Origin: Falsiroseomonas tokyonensis
GTDB lineage: Bacteria > Pseudomonadota > Alphaproteobacteria > Acetobacterales > Acetobacteraceae
NCBI RefSeq assembly: GCF_019024325.1
Contig: NZ_JAFNJS010000004.1
Coordinates: 1-64,000 of the forward strand
Direction of reading: 5' to 3'
DNA length: 64,000 nucleotides
Part shown: one piece after another, positions 1 through 9,288 of the stretch
Position numbering within the stretch: the stretch's first letter is position 1
Layout: each line of letters begins with the position of its first letter
Notes under the pieces: model-generated
Databases searched by the model: none
The model's input: only the letters and a program-made list of their open reading frames with translations
Told to the model about the DNA's origin: nothing
Program-made: the position numbers and the translations under genes

Positions 1-97
1 CCCGCGACAACGGCCACAGCCGGCTGCCCGTGCCGCCACACAGGATCACAGGAACAATCAGGTCCGAGGCGGGCGGCAGGGAATGCGGCATGGGCAT
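1..97 (-). CDS. Mannose-1-phosphate guanylyltransferase, N-terminal fragment
   Basis: The minus strand from the window edge to an ATG at 97 encodes 32 residues that include VILCGGTGSRLWPLSR at residues 17-32. This is the nucleotide-binding signature of GDP-mannose pyrophosphorylases and bifunctional AlgA/XanB/ManC enzymes. The enzyme joins mannose-1-phosphate and GTP to give GDP-mannose for capsule, exopolysaccharide or LPS. The rest of the gene lies beyond position 1. An in-frame ATG at 91 is an alternative start. The next genes on the same strand make CMP-Kdo, which fits a surface polysaccharide locus. The family is clear from the motif; whether the C-terminal isomerase domain is present cannot be seen. 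Confidence 0.85.
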   Translation of the reverse strand, partial: MPMPHSLPPASDLIVPVILCGGTGSRLWPLSR

Positions 98-717
98 CTC
101 GATCCTATGGTCACGTCGAAGCGGGCGACAGCTGCGCCCTAGAAGCCCGCCAGCCCCAAGACCGGACGTGCGGCAGCTCTGCTAGCCCGACCTGCCGCGA
201 TGGCCTGTTGGCCCTTCCAAAACTGGCTACCGACACTGGCTAGCAAAGCACACCCCTTCGCTCAGCAATATGGGACAGCGTCGTTGGCGCCGCCCGATCC
301 GCATCTGGTCGCGTATTCCATGCGCATACCTCTGAGGCCGCGGGCAAGCCGACGCTTGGGGACGATCTGTCCGCGTGCACAGGTATCGTTCTCGATAAGT
401 TTTGTCTCTAAGCCACTATCGAACTTTTTCCGAGACAAGCTGGTATTGGTGCTTCCGGCGTCCTCCAGGCCTTCGCCAAAAGCGAGAGCCTTCGTTCAGG
501 CTGTGAACCACCTCTCCGCATTCGTTGTCAGGACCATGGCAAGGTCAGCCATTCACTAGATCGTTTCCTTCAAGCCTGCCGAATTGTCCAGGCACGAAAT
601 GCCGAGGAGGCCAGAAGGCAAGGTCCTCGGATCCGCCTTCACCAGGATGGCGACGGCCTTGCGGCCGAAGCAGGCCCGACCGGCGCGCAGTCCCACTTGC
701 TCCTCCGCGGCCATCTC
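98..717. other. Gene-poor gap between manC-type gene and kdsD
   Basis: This 620-bp stretch has lower GC than its surroundings, especially around 200-480, and no open frame that resembles a protein. A 52-codon minus frame at 556-714 starts 3 nt after the kdsD stop but has no recognisable similarity. The promoter of the manC-type gene should lie in the part next to position 97. No clear promoter, terminator or RNA gene was found. Confidence 0.4.
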
Positions 718-1722
718 TCACACGATGCCCGAGCGCAGCAGGTCGTGCAGGTGAACGATCCCGAGCGGACGCGCCTCCTCGCCCACGACGAAGATGCTCG
801 TGATATTCCGCTCGTTCATCGTGGCCAACAGGTCGGGCGCCAGGGCATCCGGCGGCACCGTCAGCGGCTGGCGCGTCATCACCGCGGCGGCCGGACCATT
901 GACGAAGCCGCTCTGGAAGGCCCGGCGCAAGTCGCCATCGGTCAGGATGCCGATGATCCGCCCCTCGCTGTCGGTGATGCCGGTCACGCCGAAGCGTCGC
1001 GACGTCATCTGCACGATCGCTTCGGCCAGCGAGGCCTGATCGGAGACCAGCGGCACCTCGCTGCCCCCATGCATCAGGTCGCGCGCGCGCTTCAGCCGGG
1101 CGCCGAGCTTGCCGCCCGGATGGAATTCGCGGAAATCGGCGGGCGAGAAACCGCGCGCCTCCAGCAGGCACATCGCCAGGGCATCGCCCAGGGCCAGCTG
1201 CATCGCGGTGGAGGTGGTCGGCGCCAGGCCGTTCGGGCAGGCTTCCGGCATGCGCGGCAGCGTCAGGCAGAGATCGGAGGCCGATCCGAGCGCGCTGTCG
1301 GGCCGCGAGGTGATGGCGATCAGCGGCACGCTGAAGCGCCGCGTATAGCTGATGATATCAGCCAGCTCCGGCGCCTCGCCGGACCAGGAAAGCGCGAGCA
1401 CCACGTCCTCGGCGCGGATCATGCCGAGGTCGCCGTGGCTCGCCTCCGCCGGATGCACGAAATGCGAGGGCGTGCCGGTGGAGGCGAGGGTGGCCACGAT
1501 CTTGCGCCCCACATGGCCGGACTTGCCCATGCCGGTGACGATCAGCCGCCCGCCGGAGCGCAGGATCAGCTCCACAGCCTCCAGCACGCGATCGCCGAGT
1601 TCCCCCGCCAGCGCCGATTCCAGGGCCGTCAGCCCCTCCGCCTCCAGGCGGACGGTCCGCTGCAAGGTGGCGCGACGCACCCGATCGCCGTGGTCCACCG
1701 CCATGTCCGCCACTGCCATCAC
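718..1722 (-). CDS. kdsD: Arabinose-5-phosphate isomerase, KpsF/GutQ family
   Basis: This 334-aa protein has the KdsD/KpsF layout: an N-terminal sugar isomerase (SIS) domain with [11 protein letters not shown] and the [11 protein letters not shown] loop, followed by two CBS domains over about the last 125 residues. It interconverts ribulose-5-phosphate and arabinose-5-phosphate, the entry step to Kdo. It is the last gene of kdsA-kdsB-kdsD, and its ATG overlaps the kdsB stop by 4 bp, so translation is probably coupled. The double ATG at the start leaves a one-residue ambiguity. Location next to a GDP-mannose gene suggests the capsule-associated KpsF copy, although it could be the only KdsD in the cell. 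Confidence 0.93.
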   Translation of the reverse strand: MMAVADMAVDHGDRVRRATLQRTVRLEAEGLTALESALAGELGDRVLEAVELILRSGGRLIVTGMGKSGHVGRKIVATLASTGTPSHFVHPAEASHGDLGMIRAEDVVLALSWSGEAPELADIISYTRRFSVPLIAITSRPDSALGSASDLCLTLPRMPEACPNGLAPTTSTAMQLALGDALAMCLLEARGFSPADFREFHPGGKLGARLKRARDLMHGGSEVPLVSDQASLAEAIVQMTSRRFGVTGITDSEGRIIGILTDGDLRRAFQSGFVNGPAAAVMTRQPLTVPPDALAPDLLATMNERNITSIFVVGEEARPLGIVHLHDLLRSGIV

Positions 1723-2453
1723 GCGACTTCCCGCAGCATCTCGCGCGCCCGTTCCAGATCCTCGGGTGTGTCGACGCCGAGCGGCACGTCATCCACCACT
1801 ACCGCATCCATCCGCATGCCGGCCTCAAGCGCCCGCAGCTGCTCCAGCTTCTCCCGCAGCTCGAGCGGCGAGGGCGGCAGCGCCACCATCCGCAGCATCG
1901 GCGCGCGGCGCCAGGCATAGAGGCCGATATGGTGCCAGAGCGGCCCGGGGCCCGTGGGCGCGGTGGCGCGGGTAAAGTACAGGCAGCGGAAGCGGCCCGG
2001 CGCGATCTCGCTGCCCACCATCTTCACCACGGAGGGTGCCGTGCGCTCTTCCTCCCGCTTGATCTCCGCCACCAGCGTCGCCGCATCCACCGCCGGATCG
2101 GCCAGCGGGGTGAGGGAGGCGCGGATCGCCGCCGGTGCGATGGTCGGCAGGTCGCCCTGCACATTCACCACCGTGTCGTAGCGGCCCTCCGGATCCCAGG
2201 CCGTCAGCGCCTCCGCGATCCGGTCGGTGCCGGAGGGGTGGTCGCCGCGGGTCATCGCCACCTCGCCGCCCACGGCCCGGATAGCCTGCGCCACCTCCGG
2301 GCTGTCGGTCGCCACCAGCACGGGGCCGATTGCGGCCTCCAGCGCCCGGCGCCAGACATGCACGATCATCGGCTGGCCGTGGATTTTCGCGAGTGGCTTG
2401 CCCGGAAGCCTTGTGGCCGCCATCCGCGACGGGATCAGGATGACGGGGTTCAT
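1719..2453 (-). CDS. kdsB: 3-deoxy-manno-octulosonate cytidylyltransferase (CMP-Kdo synthetase)
   Basis: The 244-aa protein has the usual KdsB length and N-terminus, [15 protein letters not shown], which binds CTP. Downstream are [11 protein letters not shown] and VVNVQGDLP, where this family usually reads VQGDEP. The enzyme activates Kdo with CTP to give CMP-Kdo in the cytoplasm. It overlaps kdsA upstream and kdsD downstream by 4 bp each, so the three genes form one compact transcription unit. The VQGDLP motif has Leu in place of the common Glu, a variation seen in some capsule-type homologues; activity is still likely. Confidence 0.93.
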   Translation of the reverse strand: MNPVILIPSRMAATRLPGKPLAKIHGQPMIVHVWRRALEAAIGPVLVATDSPEVAQAIRAVGGEVAMTRGDHPSGTDRIAEALTAWDPEGRYDTVVNVQGDLPTIAPAAIRASLTPLADPAVDAATLVAEIKREEERTAPSVVKMVGSEIAPGRFRCLYFTRATAPTGPGPLWHHIGLYAWRRAPMLRMVALPPSPLELREKLEQLRALEAGMRMDAVVVDDVPLGVDTPEDLERAREMLREVA

Positions 2454-3292
2454 GCTGTGGCAAAACCCTTCACCAGGGCGTCGATCGCCATCAGCCGGCG
2501 GATCAGCCCCTCGAACTGCGCCAGGGGGACCATGTTCGGCCCGTCGGAGGGCGCGTTGTCCGGGTCCTCATGCGTCTCGATGAACAGCCCGGCGACACCC
2601 ACGGCGCAAGCGGCCCGCGCCAGGGTCTCGACGAATTCCCGCTGCCCGCCCGAGGAGGTGCCCTGCCCGCCCGGCTGCTGCACCGAATGGGTGGCGTCGA
2701 AGATCACCGGCAGGCCGGTCTGCGCCGCCATGATCGGCAGCGACCGCATATCGGAGACCAGAGTATTGTAGCCGAAGGAGACGCCGCGCTCGGTCAGCAG
2801 CACATTCGGATTACCGGCGCCGGTCAGCTTGGCGGCAACGTTCTTCATGTCCCAGGGCGCCAGGAACTGGCCCTTCTTGACGTTCACAGCCCGGCCGGTG
2901 GCGGCGGCGGCCAGCAGCAGGTCGGTCTGGCGGCAGAGGAAGGCCGGGATCTGCAGCACATCCACCGCCTCGGCCACCGGGGCGCATTGGGCGGCGTCAT
3001 GCACATCGGTCAGCACGGGCAGGCCCAAGCTTTCGCGGATCTCGACGAAGACCGGCAGAGCGGCGGCCATCCCCATGCCGCGCGCGGCGGTGGCGGAGGT
3101 GCGATTGGCCTTGTCGAAGCTCGACTTGTAGATCAGGCCGATGCCGAGCCGGCCGCAGATCTCCTTCAGCGCCGTCGCCGTCTCCAGCGCATGGGCGCGG
3201 CTTTCCATCTGGCAGGGGCCGGCAATCAGCGCGATCGGCAGGTGGTTGCCGAGCGCAACCGGGCCGATCCTGACGGTCTGTTCGTGCTGCAC
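2450..3292 (-). CDS. kdsA: 3-deoxy-8-phosphooctulonate synthase (Kdo-8-P synthase)
   Basis: The 280-aa protein matches the class I-aldolase-like KDO8P/DAHP synthase family in length and motifs: [63 protein letters not shown] and THEDPDNA. It condenses phosphoenolpyruvate with arabinose-5-phosphate. Cys27 in AGPC is the position that separates metal-dependent enzymes (Cys) from metal-independent E. coli-type enzymes (Asn), so this should be the metal-dependent class. It is the first gene of kdsA-kdsB-kdsD. The promoter should lie in the 299-bp gap shared with the divergent lyase gene. Confidence 0.95.
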   Translation of the reverse strand: MQHEQTVRIGPVALGNHLPIALIAGPCQMESRAHALETATALKEICGRLGIGLIYKSSFDKANRTSATAARGMGMAAALPVFVEIRESLGLPVLTDVHDAAQCAPVAEAVDVLQIPAFLCRQTDLLLAAAATGRAVNVKKGQFLAPWDMKNVAAKLTGAGNPNVLLTERGVSFGYNTLVSDMRSLPIMAAQTGLPVIFDATHSVQQPGGQGTSSGGQREFVETLARAACAVGVAGLFIETHEDPDNAPSDGPNMVPLAQFEGLIRRLMAIDALVKGFATA

Positions 3293-3591
3293 AGGAGCTC
3301 CACGGGATCTGACGTTGTGATCTCCTTGAGCAGGAGGTTACCGCTAGCTATCCTACCGCGGCCGGACCCACAATCAAACCGGGCGCGTCTTGGCTGCAGA
3401 CCGGGGCCTCTCTCCATGCGCGTCTGCGACCGGGCCGGGCACGATGTCGCCGTTCCGTCTGGATGGCACGCCTTTCGCCTGCAGCGTGCGAAACATCCTG
3501 GGCAGGCAAGCCACCGCCGCAGGACGCCGCTTCTGGAAGTTGCCGCCCGGCTTCCCACAATCGCGGAAGCGTGACAGAAAGAAGATCGACC

Positions 3592-5913
3592 ATGCAGGCC
3601 GCTTTGCTGGCGAAGCCAGATCCGGATCTTGCCGACTTCGCGGCGCTGAAGCGGAGCTGGGCCTTCGGCCTGACCGGACCCGCGCTGACGCCTGCCCTCC
3701 GGACCCGTCACCGCATCATGGTCGAGCCGATGCTACAGCGGGCGGCGGCGCAGTTGCCGGCTCTGGCCGAGCCACTTCCCCTGCCGGGCGCCGAGCAATC
3801 CGAGGCCCTGGACCTCCCCTTCCAGATCCAGCGCCGTGTCCAGTCCCTCAAGGACCTCGCCATCGCCTGGCGCCTCGCCGGCCCCGACGAGGCGGCGACC
3901 GCCACCTACCCGCAGGCCATCCTCGATTCCCTGCAGCCGATCGCCGAGCACCACTTCACGCCGCGCAGCGACCGCCCCGGCAATTGGTGGCACTGGGAGA
4001 TCGGCATCCCGGCGCGGCTGCTGGATCTGCAGGTGCTGCTGGCGGACCGGATCGCGCCGCCACTGCGCGCCAGCCTGCTGGCCGCCATCGCGCGCTTCGC
4101 GCCGGATCCCGCGCGCCTGGGCGAAGGACGCAGCCCCGCCACCGGGGCGAATTGCGCCTGGTCCGCCGGCATCGCCATCCGCCGCGCCATCCTGGAGGGT
4201 GACGCGCTGCGGCTGCTGCTGGGCCTGCGCACGCTGACGCAGGAAATCCTGGAGCCAGCCTCGCGCGACGGGTTCCGCCCCGACGGGTCCTTCATCCAGC
4301 ACCGCCGCCACCCCTATACCGGCGGCTATGGCGTGGACTTCCTGCTGCGCGCGGCGGAGACGGCCTGCCTGCTGCAGCACAGCCCCTGGCCCATGCCGCA
4401 GGACGCCTGCCAGCGCCTGGTGCAGGATGCGCGCCGCGGGCTGCTGCCGCTGCTGGTCGATGGCGCGGTGATGGACATGGTGCGCGGGCGGGAGATCTCC
4501 CGCGCCTGGTGCAGCGACCACGGCAAGGGCCATATGGCGCTCCGCGCACTGCTGCTGCTGGCCGAGATCGCACCGCCGGCGGAGGCCACGCTGTTCCGTG
4601 GCACGGTCAAGCATCATATCCTGGCTGATCGCGCACGCGACTTCTTCGCCTTCGACCCGCTGTTCGAGCCTGAGAACATCCCCCTCGGCCTGCTCGAGCA
4701 GGCCCGCCTGCTATGCGAAGATCCCGCCATCCCGGCGCTGCCGCCGCCCGCCGGCAGCGTGATCTTCATCGAGATGGATCGGGTGGTCTACCGCGCGCCG
4801 GCCTTCACCCTCGGCCTCGCACTGCACGGCAAGCGGACCGCGAATTATGAGTCGATGAATGAGGAAAATCTGCATGGCTGGTTCACCGCCTCGGGCATGA
4901 ACAGCCTCTATCTCACCTCGGACATGACACATTTTCAGGATGGCTTCTGGCCCACAGTGGACCCTTGCCGGCTGCCCGGCACCACCATTGCGCAGCGTCC
5001 GGAAGCCGGGGCGGCCGCCAATGCCAGCGGGTCGAATTTGGTTGGAGGTGTGGCGCTCGGTGGCGTTACGGTGGCCGCCATGGCGCTGTATGCCGAACGC
5101 GGCCAGCTGACCGGCCGCAAATCCTGGTTCCTGTTCGAGGATGGCATCACGGCGCTGGGGTCAGACCTGACCCACAGGCACGGCGCCAGCTGCATGACGA
5201 CGATCGAGAACCGCAATCTCGGCGCGTCGGGCAGCCGGCAATGGGTCGGTGCGGCCGGCCCGCTGGAAAGCGGCGCCGTGCCACTGGACGTTTCAAGCCA
5301 GCGCTGGCTGCACCTCGAGGGCATCGGCGGCTATGTCGTGCCGAAGCTGCTCGGCAAGGCCCGGCTGCTGGCGATGCTGGACCGCCGCAGCGGGGCCTGG
5401 TCCGACATCAACAAAAGCCCCGCCAGCCCGACGGAGCCGCTGCAGCGCAACTACCAGACCCTTTGGATCGAGCACGATAATCCGGGGGAGCCCGGCGGCT
5501 ACGTCTATACGCTGCTGCCGGGGCGCGACGCCGCCGAGACCGCGGCCTTCTCCGCCGCCGCGCCGCACCAGGTGTTGCTCCGCAACGTCAGGCTGCATGC
5601 CGTCCGGCACAAGGCGCTCGGCATCACCGCCGCGGTCGCCTGGCGCGTGCCCTCAGATGGCGGCGGAATCGGGTTCGGCCCGCTGCGCCTGCTCGCGCCC
5701 GCCTGCGCCGTGCTGCGGGAGACGGCCGAGGGGCTGGAACTGGCCTTCGCACCACTGACACGGCAGGAGGCCGGGCAGCCCCTGATCCGCCTGGCATGCC
5801 CCCCCCTGGGGCTCGACCCGCTGCAGGCCGTTGTGGAAGACGGGGTGGTGCGGCTGGTGGCGTCACTGCGCGCCGGTCAGGCGTTGCATCTGCGCCTGCC
5901 GCCACCCGGCTGA
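3592..5913 (+). CDS. Polysaccharide lyase family 8 protein
   Basis: The 773-aa protein has the order of motifs expected for PL8 hyaluronate, chondroitin or xanthan lyases. An N-terminal alpha/alpha toroid carries GNWWHWEIGIP, GANCAWSAG, DGFRPDGSFIQH, HPYTGGYG and GREISR; a central beta-sandwich carries NYESMNEENLHGWF and DGFWPTVDPCRLPGTT. The candidate catalytic Asn (GANC), His (FIQH), Tyr (GGYG) and Arg (GREISR) are all present. The family cleaves uronic-acid-containing chains by beta-elimination. The ATG at 3592 is chosen because upstream in-frame sequence is not protein-like. No signal peptide is visible, which is unusual because PL8 enzymes are normally secreted. It diverges from the Kdo genes. 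Confidence 0.88.
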   Translation: MQAALLAKPDPDLADFAALKRSWAFGLTGPALTPALRTRHRIMVEPMLQRAAAQLPALAEPLPLPGAEQSEALDLPFQIQRRVQSLKDLAIAWRLAGPDEAATATYPQAILDSLQPIAEHHFTPRSDRPGNWWHWEIGIPARLLDLQVLLADRIAPPLRASLLAAIARFAPDPARLGEGRSPATGANCAWSAGIAIRRAILEGDALRLLLGLRTLTQEILEPASRDGFRPDGSFIQHRRHPYTGGYGVDFLLRAAETACLLQHSPWPMPQDACQRLVQDARRGLLPLLVDGAVMDMVRGREISRAWCSDHGKGHMALRALLLLAEIAPPAEATLFRGTVKHHILADRARDFFAFDPLFEPENIPLGLLEQARLLCEDPAIPALPPPAGSVIFIEMDRVVYRAPAFTLGLALHGKRTANYESMNEENLHGWFTASGMNSLYLTSDMTHFQDGFWPTVDPCRLPGTTIAQRPEAGAAANASGSNLVGGVALGGVTVAAMALYAERGQLTGRKSWFLFEDGITALGSDLTHRHGASCMTTIENRNLGASGSRQWVGAAGPLESGAVPLDVSSQRWLHLEGIGGYVVPKLLGKARLLAMLDRRSGAWSDINKSPASPTEPLQRNYQTLWIEHDNPGEPGGYVYTLLPGRDAAETAAFSAAAPHQVLLRNVRLHAVRHKALGITAAVAWRVPSDGGGIGFGPLRLLAPACAVLRETAEGLELAFAPLTRQEAGQPLIRLACPPLGLDPLQAVVEDGVVRLVASLRAGQALHLRLPPPG

Positions 5914-5979
5914 GGCCCCCCTTGCCGGCAGCGCCAGGGTGGCCATGCTGCGACCCTCGAAGGCCGGGAAGGACGAGGC

Positions 5980-6867
5980 ATGCAGGGCTATGAGGATCGG
6001 CAGGTGGCGGGCGTGCTGCACCGGCGGGTGGGGGACATCCTGGTCACCGCCCTGAATGATGGCCACCAGGACGCCCCGCTCAGCACCATGGCCGGCATCG
6101 CGGAGGCCGAGGCCGCCGCCCTCCTGCACGCCGCCTTCCGCCCGGTACCCCGGCGCACCGCGGTGAACGGCTTCCTGGTCCGCCACGGCGGCCGGGTCGC
6201 GCTGATCGATACCGGCTGCGGCCCGATCAAGCCGACCACTGGCCGCCTGGCCGGCAACTTGGCCTCGGCCGGCATCGCGCCGGGGGCGGTGGACACGCTG
6301 CTGATGACGCATCTCCACCCCGACCATTTCGGCGGCCTCACCGGCCCGGACGGCGCCGCGCTCTACCCCACCGCGCAGCTGCGGCTGCACGCCGCGGAGC
6401 ACGCCTATTGGCACGACGACGCGGCGATGGGGCGCGCCGACCCGGCGCGGCAGGCGGCCTTCTTCGGCGGCGCGCGGGCGCGGCTTGCCGCCTATGCGGA
6501 TCGCACCGATCTCTTCACCGGCGGCGAGGTGTTTCCCGGCGTCACCGCGCTGCCCCTGCCCGGCCACACCCCCGGACATACCGGCTTCCTGATCGCCTCG
6601 GGCGGCAAATCCCTGCTGATCTGGGGCGATATCGTGCATGTGCCGGAGGTGCAGGTGGCGCGGCCGAAGGCGACGATGGCGGTGGATGTCGACCCCGCCC
6701 AGGCCGCCGAGACCCGCCGCCGCATCTTCGACCAGGTGGCGACGGACCGGCAGGCGATCGCCGGCATGCACCTGCACTTCCCGGCCTTCGCCCATCTGGC
6801 CCGCGACGGCGAGGGTTTTCGCCTGGTTCCGGATGCCTGGTCGCTCGACCTCGACGGCGACATCTGA
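5980..6867 (+). CDS. MBL-fold metallo-hydrolase
   Basis: This 295-aa metallo-beta-lactamase-fold protein carries THLHPDHFGG, the metal-binding HxHxDH motif, then PGHTPGHTG, the GDIVH aspartate and a late GMHLHFP histidine. The set of ligands is complete for a binuclear metal site. The closest type by eye is the AHL-lactonase-like or glyoxalase-II-like branch; the substrate is unknown. It follows the lyase by 66 bp, and its TGA overlaps the ATG of the next hydrolase gene by 1 bp, so the two were built to be co-translated. No signal peptide is apparent. Confidence 0.85.
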   Translation: MQGYEDRQVAGVLHRRVGDILVTALNDGHQDAPLSTMAGIAEAEAAALLHAAFRPVPRRTAVNGFLVRHGGRVALIDTGCGPIKPTTGRLAGNLASAGIAPGAVDTLLMTHLHPDHFGGLTGPDGAALYPTAQLRLHAAEHAYWHDDAAMGRADPARQAAFFGGARARLAAYADRTDLFTGGEVFPGVTALPLPGHTPGHTGFLIASGGKSLLIWGDIVHVPEVQVARPKATMAVDVDPAQAAETRRRIFDQVATDRQAIAGMHLHFPAFAHLARDGEGFRLVPDAWSLDLDGDI

Positions 6868-7652
6868 TGCCCTGGATCGCCACGCCCGAGATCGCGCTGC
6901 GCTACGAGATTTCGGGCGAGGGCCAGGCCATTCTGATGCTGCTGCACGAAATGGGCGGCAGCCTGGAAAGCTGGGAGCCGGTGCTGCCGCTGCTGCACCC
7001 GCATTTCCGGGTGCTGCGCTACGACCAGCGCAATGCGGGGCTTTCGGAAAAGCCGCCCGGGCCGATGACGCTGGCGCAATCGGGCAATGATGCCGTGGCG
7101 CTGCTGGATGCGCTGGGTCTGACCGAGCCCGTGGTGGTGCTGGGCACCGCGGTGGGTGGCGCTGTGGCGCTGCACCTGGCCGCCGCGCATCCCGGCCGCA
7201 TCCGCGCCGCCATCGTCACCTCCCCCGCCACCGGCCTGCCGGAGGCCGGCCGCGCCGCAGCCATAGAACGCGCGGATCTGCTGGAGCGCGAGGGCACGCG
7301 CGCCGTGGTGGATGCGGGGCTGGCGCAATCCTACCCCGAGGCGCTGCGCGGCGATGCCGCCCGCTTCGCCGCCACCCGCGCCTAGCGGCTGGGGGCGGAT
7401 GCCGCCGGTCAGGCGCGCACCATGCGCATGCTGGCCGGCCTCGACATGGCGGCCGACCTGGCCAGCATCGCCTGCCCCGTGCTGGTGCTGGCCGGGGTGC
7501 ATGACCACACCCGCCCGCCGGAGCGTGTCGCCCCGGTGGCGGAGGCCATCGCTGGCGCCCGCTTCCGGGTGCTGGAGAGCGGCCATTTCATGGCGATCCA
7601 GACGCCCGAACTGCTGGCGGCGGAGGTGCTGACGTTCCTCGCGGATCAGTAG
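6867..7652 (+). pseudogene. Alpha/beta hydrolase broken by an in-frame amber codon
   Basis: The reading frame begins at the ATG at 6867 inside the TGA of the MBL gene. It encodes an alpha/beta hydrolase like 3-oxoadipate enol-lactonase, about 261 codons long. A TAG at 7383-7385 (codon 173) stops it, but the same frame continues with matching sequence, for example CPVLVLAGVHDHTRPPE and the ESGHFMAIQ histidine, to a stop at 7650. A single C-to-T change of a CAG codon would explain the stop. The nucleophile elbow also reads G-T-A-V-G (Ala95) where the family has G-x-S-x-G, so even read-through product should lack the usual serine. A sequencing error could make the TAG but not easily the Ala as well. 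Confidence 0.8.
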
Positions 7653-8041
7653 GCCGGCGAGGATTCCGTCACGGAGACATGGGCGGAGACCACCTTCCAG
7701 CCCACATCCGGGAAGCGGACAAAGGTCTGGCTCTGCCGCCCCGGCATGTCCCGCCCGCGCATGTCGAATTCCAGGTTCACGGTGGCGAAGTCGCGGCCCA
7801 GCGTGGTGATCACCAGCCGCCGCGTCGCCAGCTTGATGCCGGGGCCTGGCGGGCGGCGCACGCGATGCGCGTGGATCTCGTCGAAGCCATAGCCGTTCTC
7901 ATGGATCGCATAGCGGATGGTGTGCGGCGAGTTCCAGAAGGTGGCGTCCAGCACATCGACATCCTTGTCGATCAGCGCCTGTTCGTAGCGGTCGAACAGC
8001 GCGCGGATCTCCGCCACCACTTCGGGAATGTTCACTTCCAT
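7646..8041 (-). CDS. AtzH-like protein (DUF3225)
   Basis: This 131-aa protein matches the AtzH-like family of NTF2-fold proteins: VAEIRALFDRYEQAL, FWNSPHTIRYA, GRDFATVNLEF and a C-terminal RQSQTFVRF...WKVVSAHVS. Such proteins are found next to amidases of the allophanate hydrolase/AtzE type. Here the partner amidase ends 2 nt upstream of this ATG, so the two are almost certainly co-expressed. It probably assists or extends the amidase reaction; the exact reaction cannot be read from sequence. Its 3' end overlaps the convergent broken hydrolase by 7 bp. Confidence 0.82.
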   Translation of the reverse strand: MEVNIPEVVAEIRALFDRYEQALIDKDVDVLDATFWNSPHTIRYAIHENGYGFDEIHAHRVRRPPGPGIKLATRRLVITTLGRDFATVNLEFDMRGRDMPGRQSQTFVRFPDVGWKVVSAHVSVTESSPAY

Positions 8042-8043
8042 TT

Positions 8044-9204
8044 TCAAAGGCTCTCCATCGCCAGGGCTGTGCGCAGCAACAGCGTGTCCGCGCCGCGCGC
8101 CGCGATCAAGGACAGGCCGACGGGCCGCCCCTGCGCCGTGGCGCCGGGCAGGCTGATTTGCGGATGTCCCGCAAGACCGCCCAGCGCACACAGACACAGA
8201 ATCTGGTCGCGGATCGGGTTCAACGCCGAGAGCGGCAGCCCTGCCTTGGGCGCCGGGAAGGGCGTGGTCGGCATGGCGAGCACGGTGCCGGGCGGCAGCA
8301 GGTGGCGCAGCCGGCCGCGCACCTCCTGGCGCATCAAGGCGGCCCAGCCGCGCTCCACCTCCGGCGTCGCGGCGGCCATCACCAGGCCGCGGGCGACGGA
8401 GAAGGCGAAGCGCGGATTGTCGCGCTCCACCCATTCGCGAAAGGTCTCCCAGGCCTCGACCGGCTGCAGCGTGCGCTGGGCGCGGCCCCAGGCGACGAGG
8501 CCGGGCGGCGCCAGCACCTCCTCCCGCCACTCCGGCACGATCTTTTTCAACTTGTCGAGCATAGGTTGCAGGGCGGCCGTGGTTTCGGGCTCGGCGAAGC
8601 CGAAGGCGTCGGTGGCGATGAGGAGGTTGTTGGGCAGCGCCTCCGCCACCTTCTCCTGCAGCAGCACTTCCGAGACACGGGCAAAAGTCGCGGCATCGCG
8701 GGCGAACCAGCCGGTCGTGTCGGAGCTCGGCGCCTGCGGCAACATGCCCGTGAGATCCAGCCGGCCATGCGTGGGCCGGATGCCGTAGAGCCCGCAGAAG
8801 CTGGCCGGCACGCGGACGGAGCCGCCGGTATCCGTGCCCAGCGCCGTCTCGCACAGACCTTGCGCCACGGCGCTGGCGGAGCCGGAAGAGGAGCCGCCCG
8901 GCACATGCCCCGGCGCCGCGGGGTTCAGCGGCGTGCCCTCAAAGGCGTTCTCGCCCAGAATGCCGAGCGAGACTTCGTCGGTGATCGTCTTGCCGATCAG
9001 CGTGGCGCCGGCATCCAGCAGGGTCTGCACCGCCCAGGCATGGCGCGTCGGCACGGGGTTCTGGCGCGCCCAGTCCGGGTTGCCTCCGCCGGTCGGGTGG
9101 CCGGCGATATCGAACAGGTCCTTGGCGGCGAAGCGCAGGCCGGAGAGGGAGCCACCGGGACTGCCCTCGATGCGAATCTCGATGCCGGGCACGAAGGGGG
9201 ACAT
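8044..9204 (-). CDS. Amidase signature family hydrolase (AtzF/AtzE-like)
   Basis: The 386-aa protein contains the amidase signature GGSSSGSA and the following GTDTGGSVRVPASFCG. The Lys-Ser-Ser triad is complete (AAKDLFD Lys, GGSSSG Ser, TGGSV Ser). It is short for the family and lacks the C-terminal domain of full allophanate hydrolases. The ATG at 9204 gives MSPFVPGIEIR. It hydrolyses a C-N amide; the neighbouring AtzH-like gene suggests a urea, biuret or carboxylated-urea type substrate, but this is inference. An SDR gene diverges 84 bp upstream, and the shared gap should hold both promoters. Confidence 0.88.
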   Translation of the reverse strand: MSPFVPGIEIRIEGSPGGSLSGLRFAAKDLFDIAGHPTGGGNPDWARQNPVPTRHAWAVQTLLDAGATLIGKTITDEVSLGILGENAFEGTPLNPAAPGHVPGGSSSGSASAVAQGLCETALGTDTGGSVRVPASFCGLYGIRPTHGRLDLTGMLPQAPSSDTTGWFARDAATFARVSEVLLQEKVAEALPNNLLIATDAFGFAEPETTAALQPMLDKLKKIVPEWREEVLAPPGLVAWGRAQRTLQPVEAWETFREWVERDNPRFAFSVARGLVMAAATPEVERGWAALMRQEVRGRLRHLLPPGTVLAMPTTPFPAPKAGLPLSALNPIRDQILCLCALGGLAGHPQISLPGATAQGRPVGLSLIAARGADTLLLRTALAMESL

Positions 9205-9288
9205 GGCAGCTCCTGCAGCGTCTCGTCGGACTATGGCGCAGCAGGGCCGGACCGTGGAATGCTGCGCGAAAGATCGGGGTTCATCGTC

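Noticed and set aside
200-559. A 119-codon plus frame in the left gap
   Set aside because: No domain, no ribosome-binding site and a composition unlike the coding regions. It is probably random.
556-714. A 52-codon minus frame starting 3 nt after the kdsD stop
   Set aside because: It has no proper Shine-Dalgarno spacing and no recognisable family. Its composition is compatible with a chance frame in GC-rich DNA, so it is noted in the gap entry but not called.
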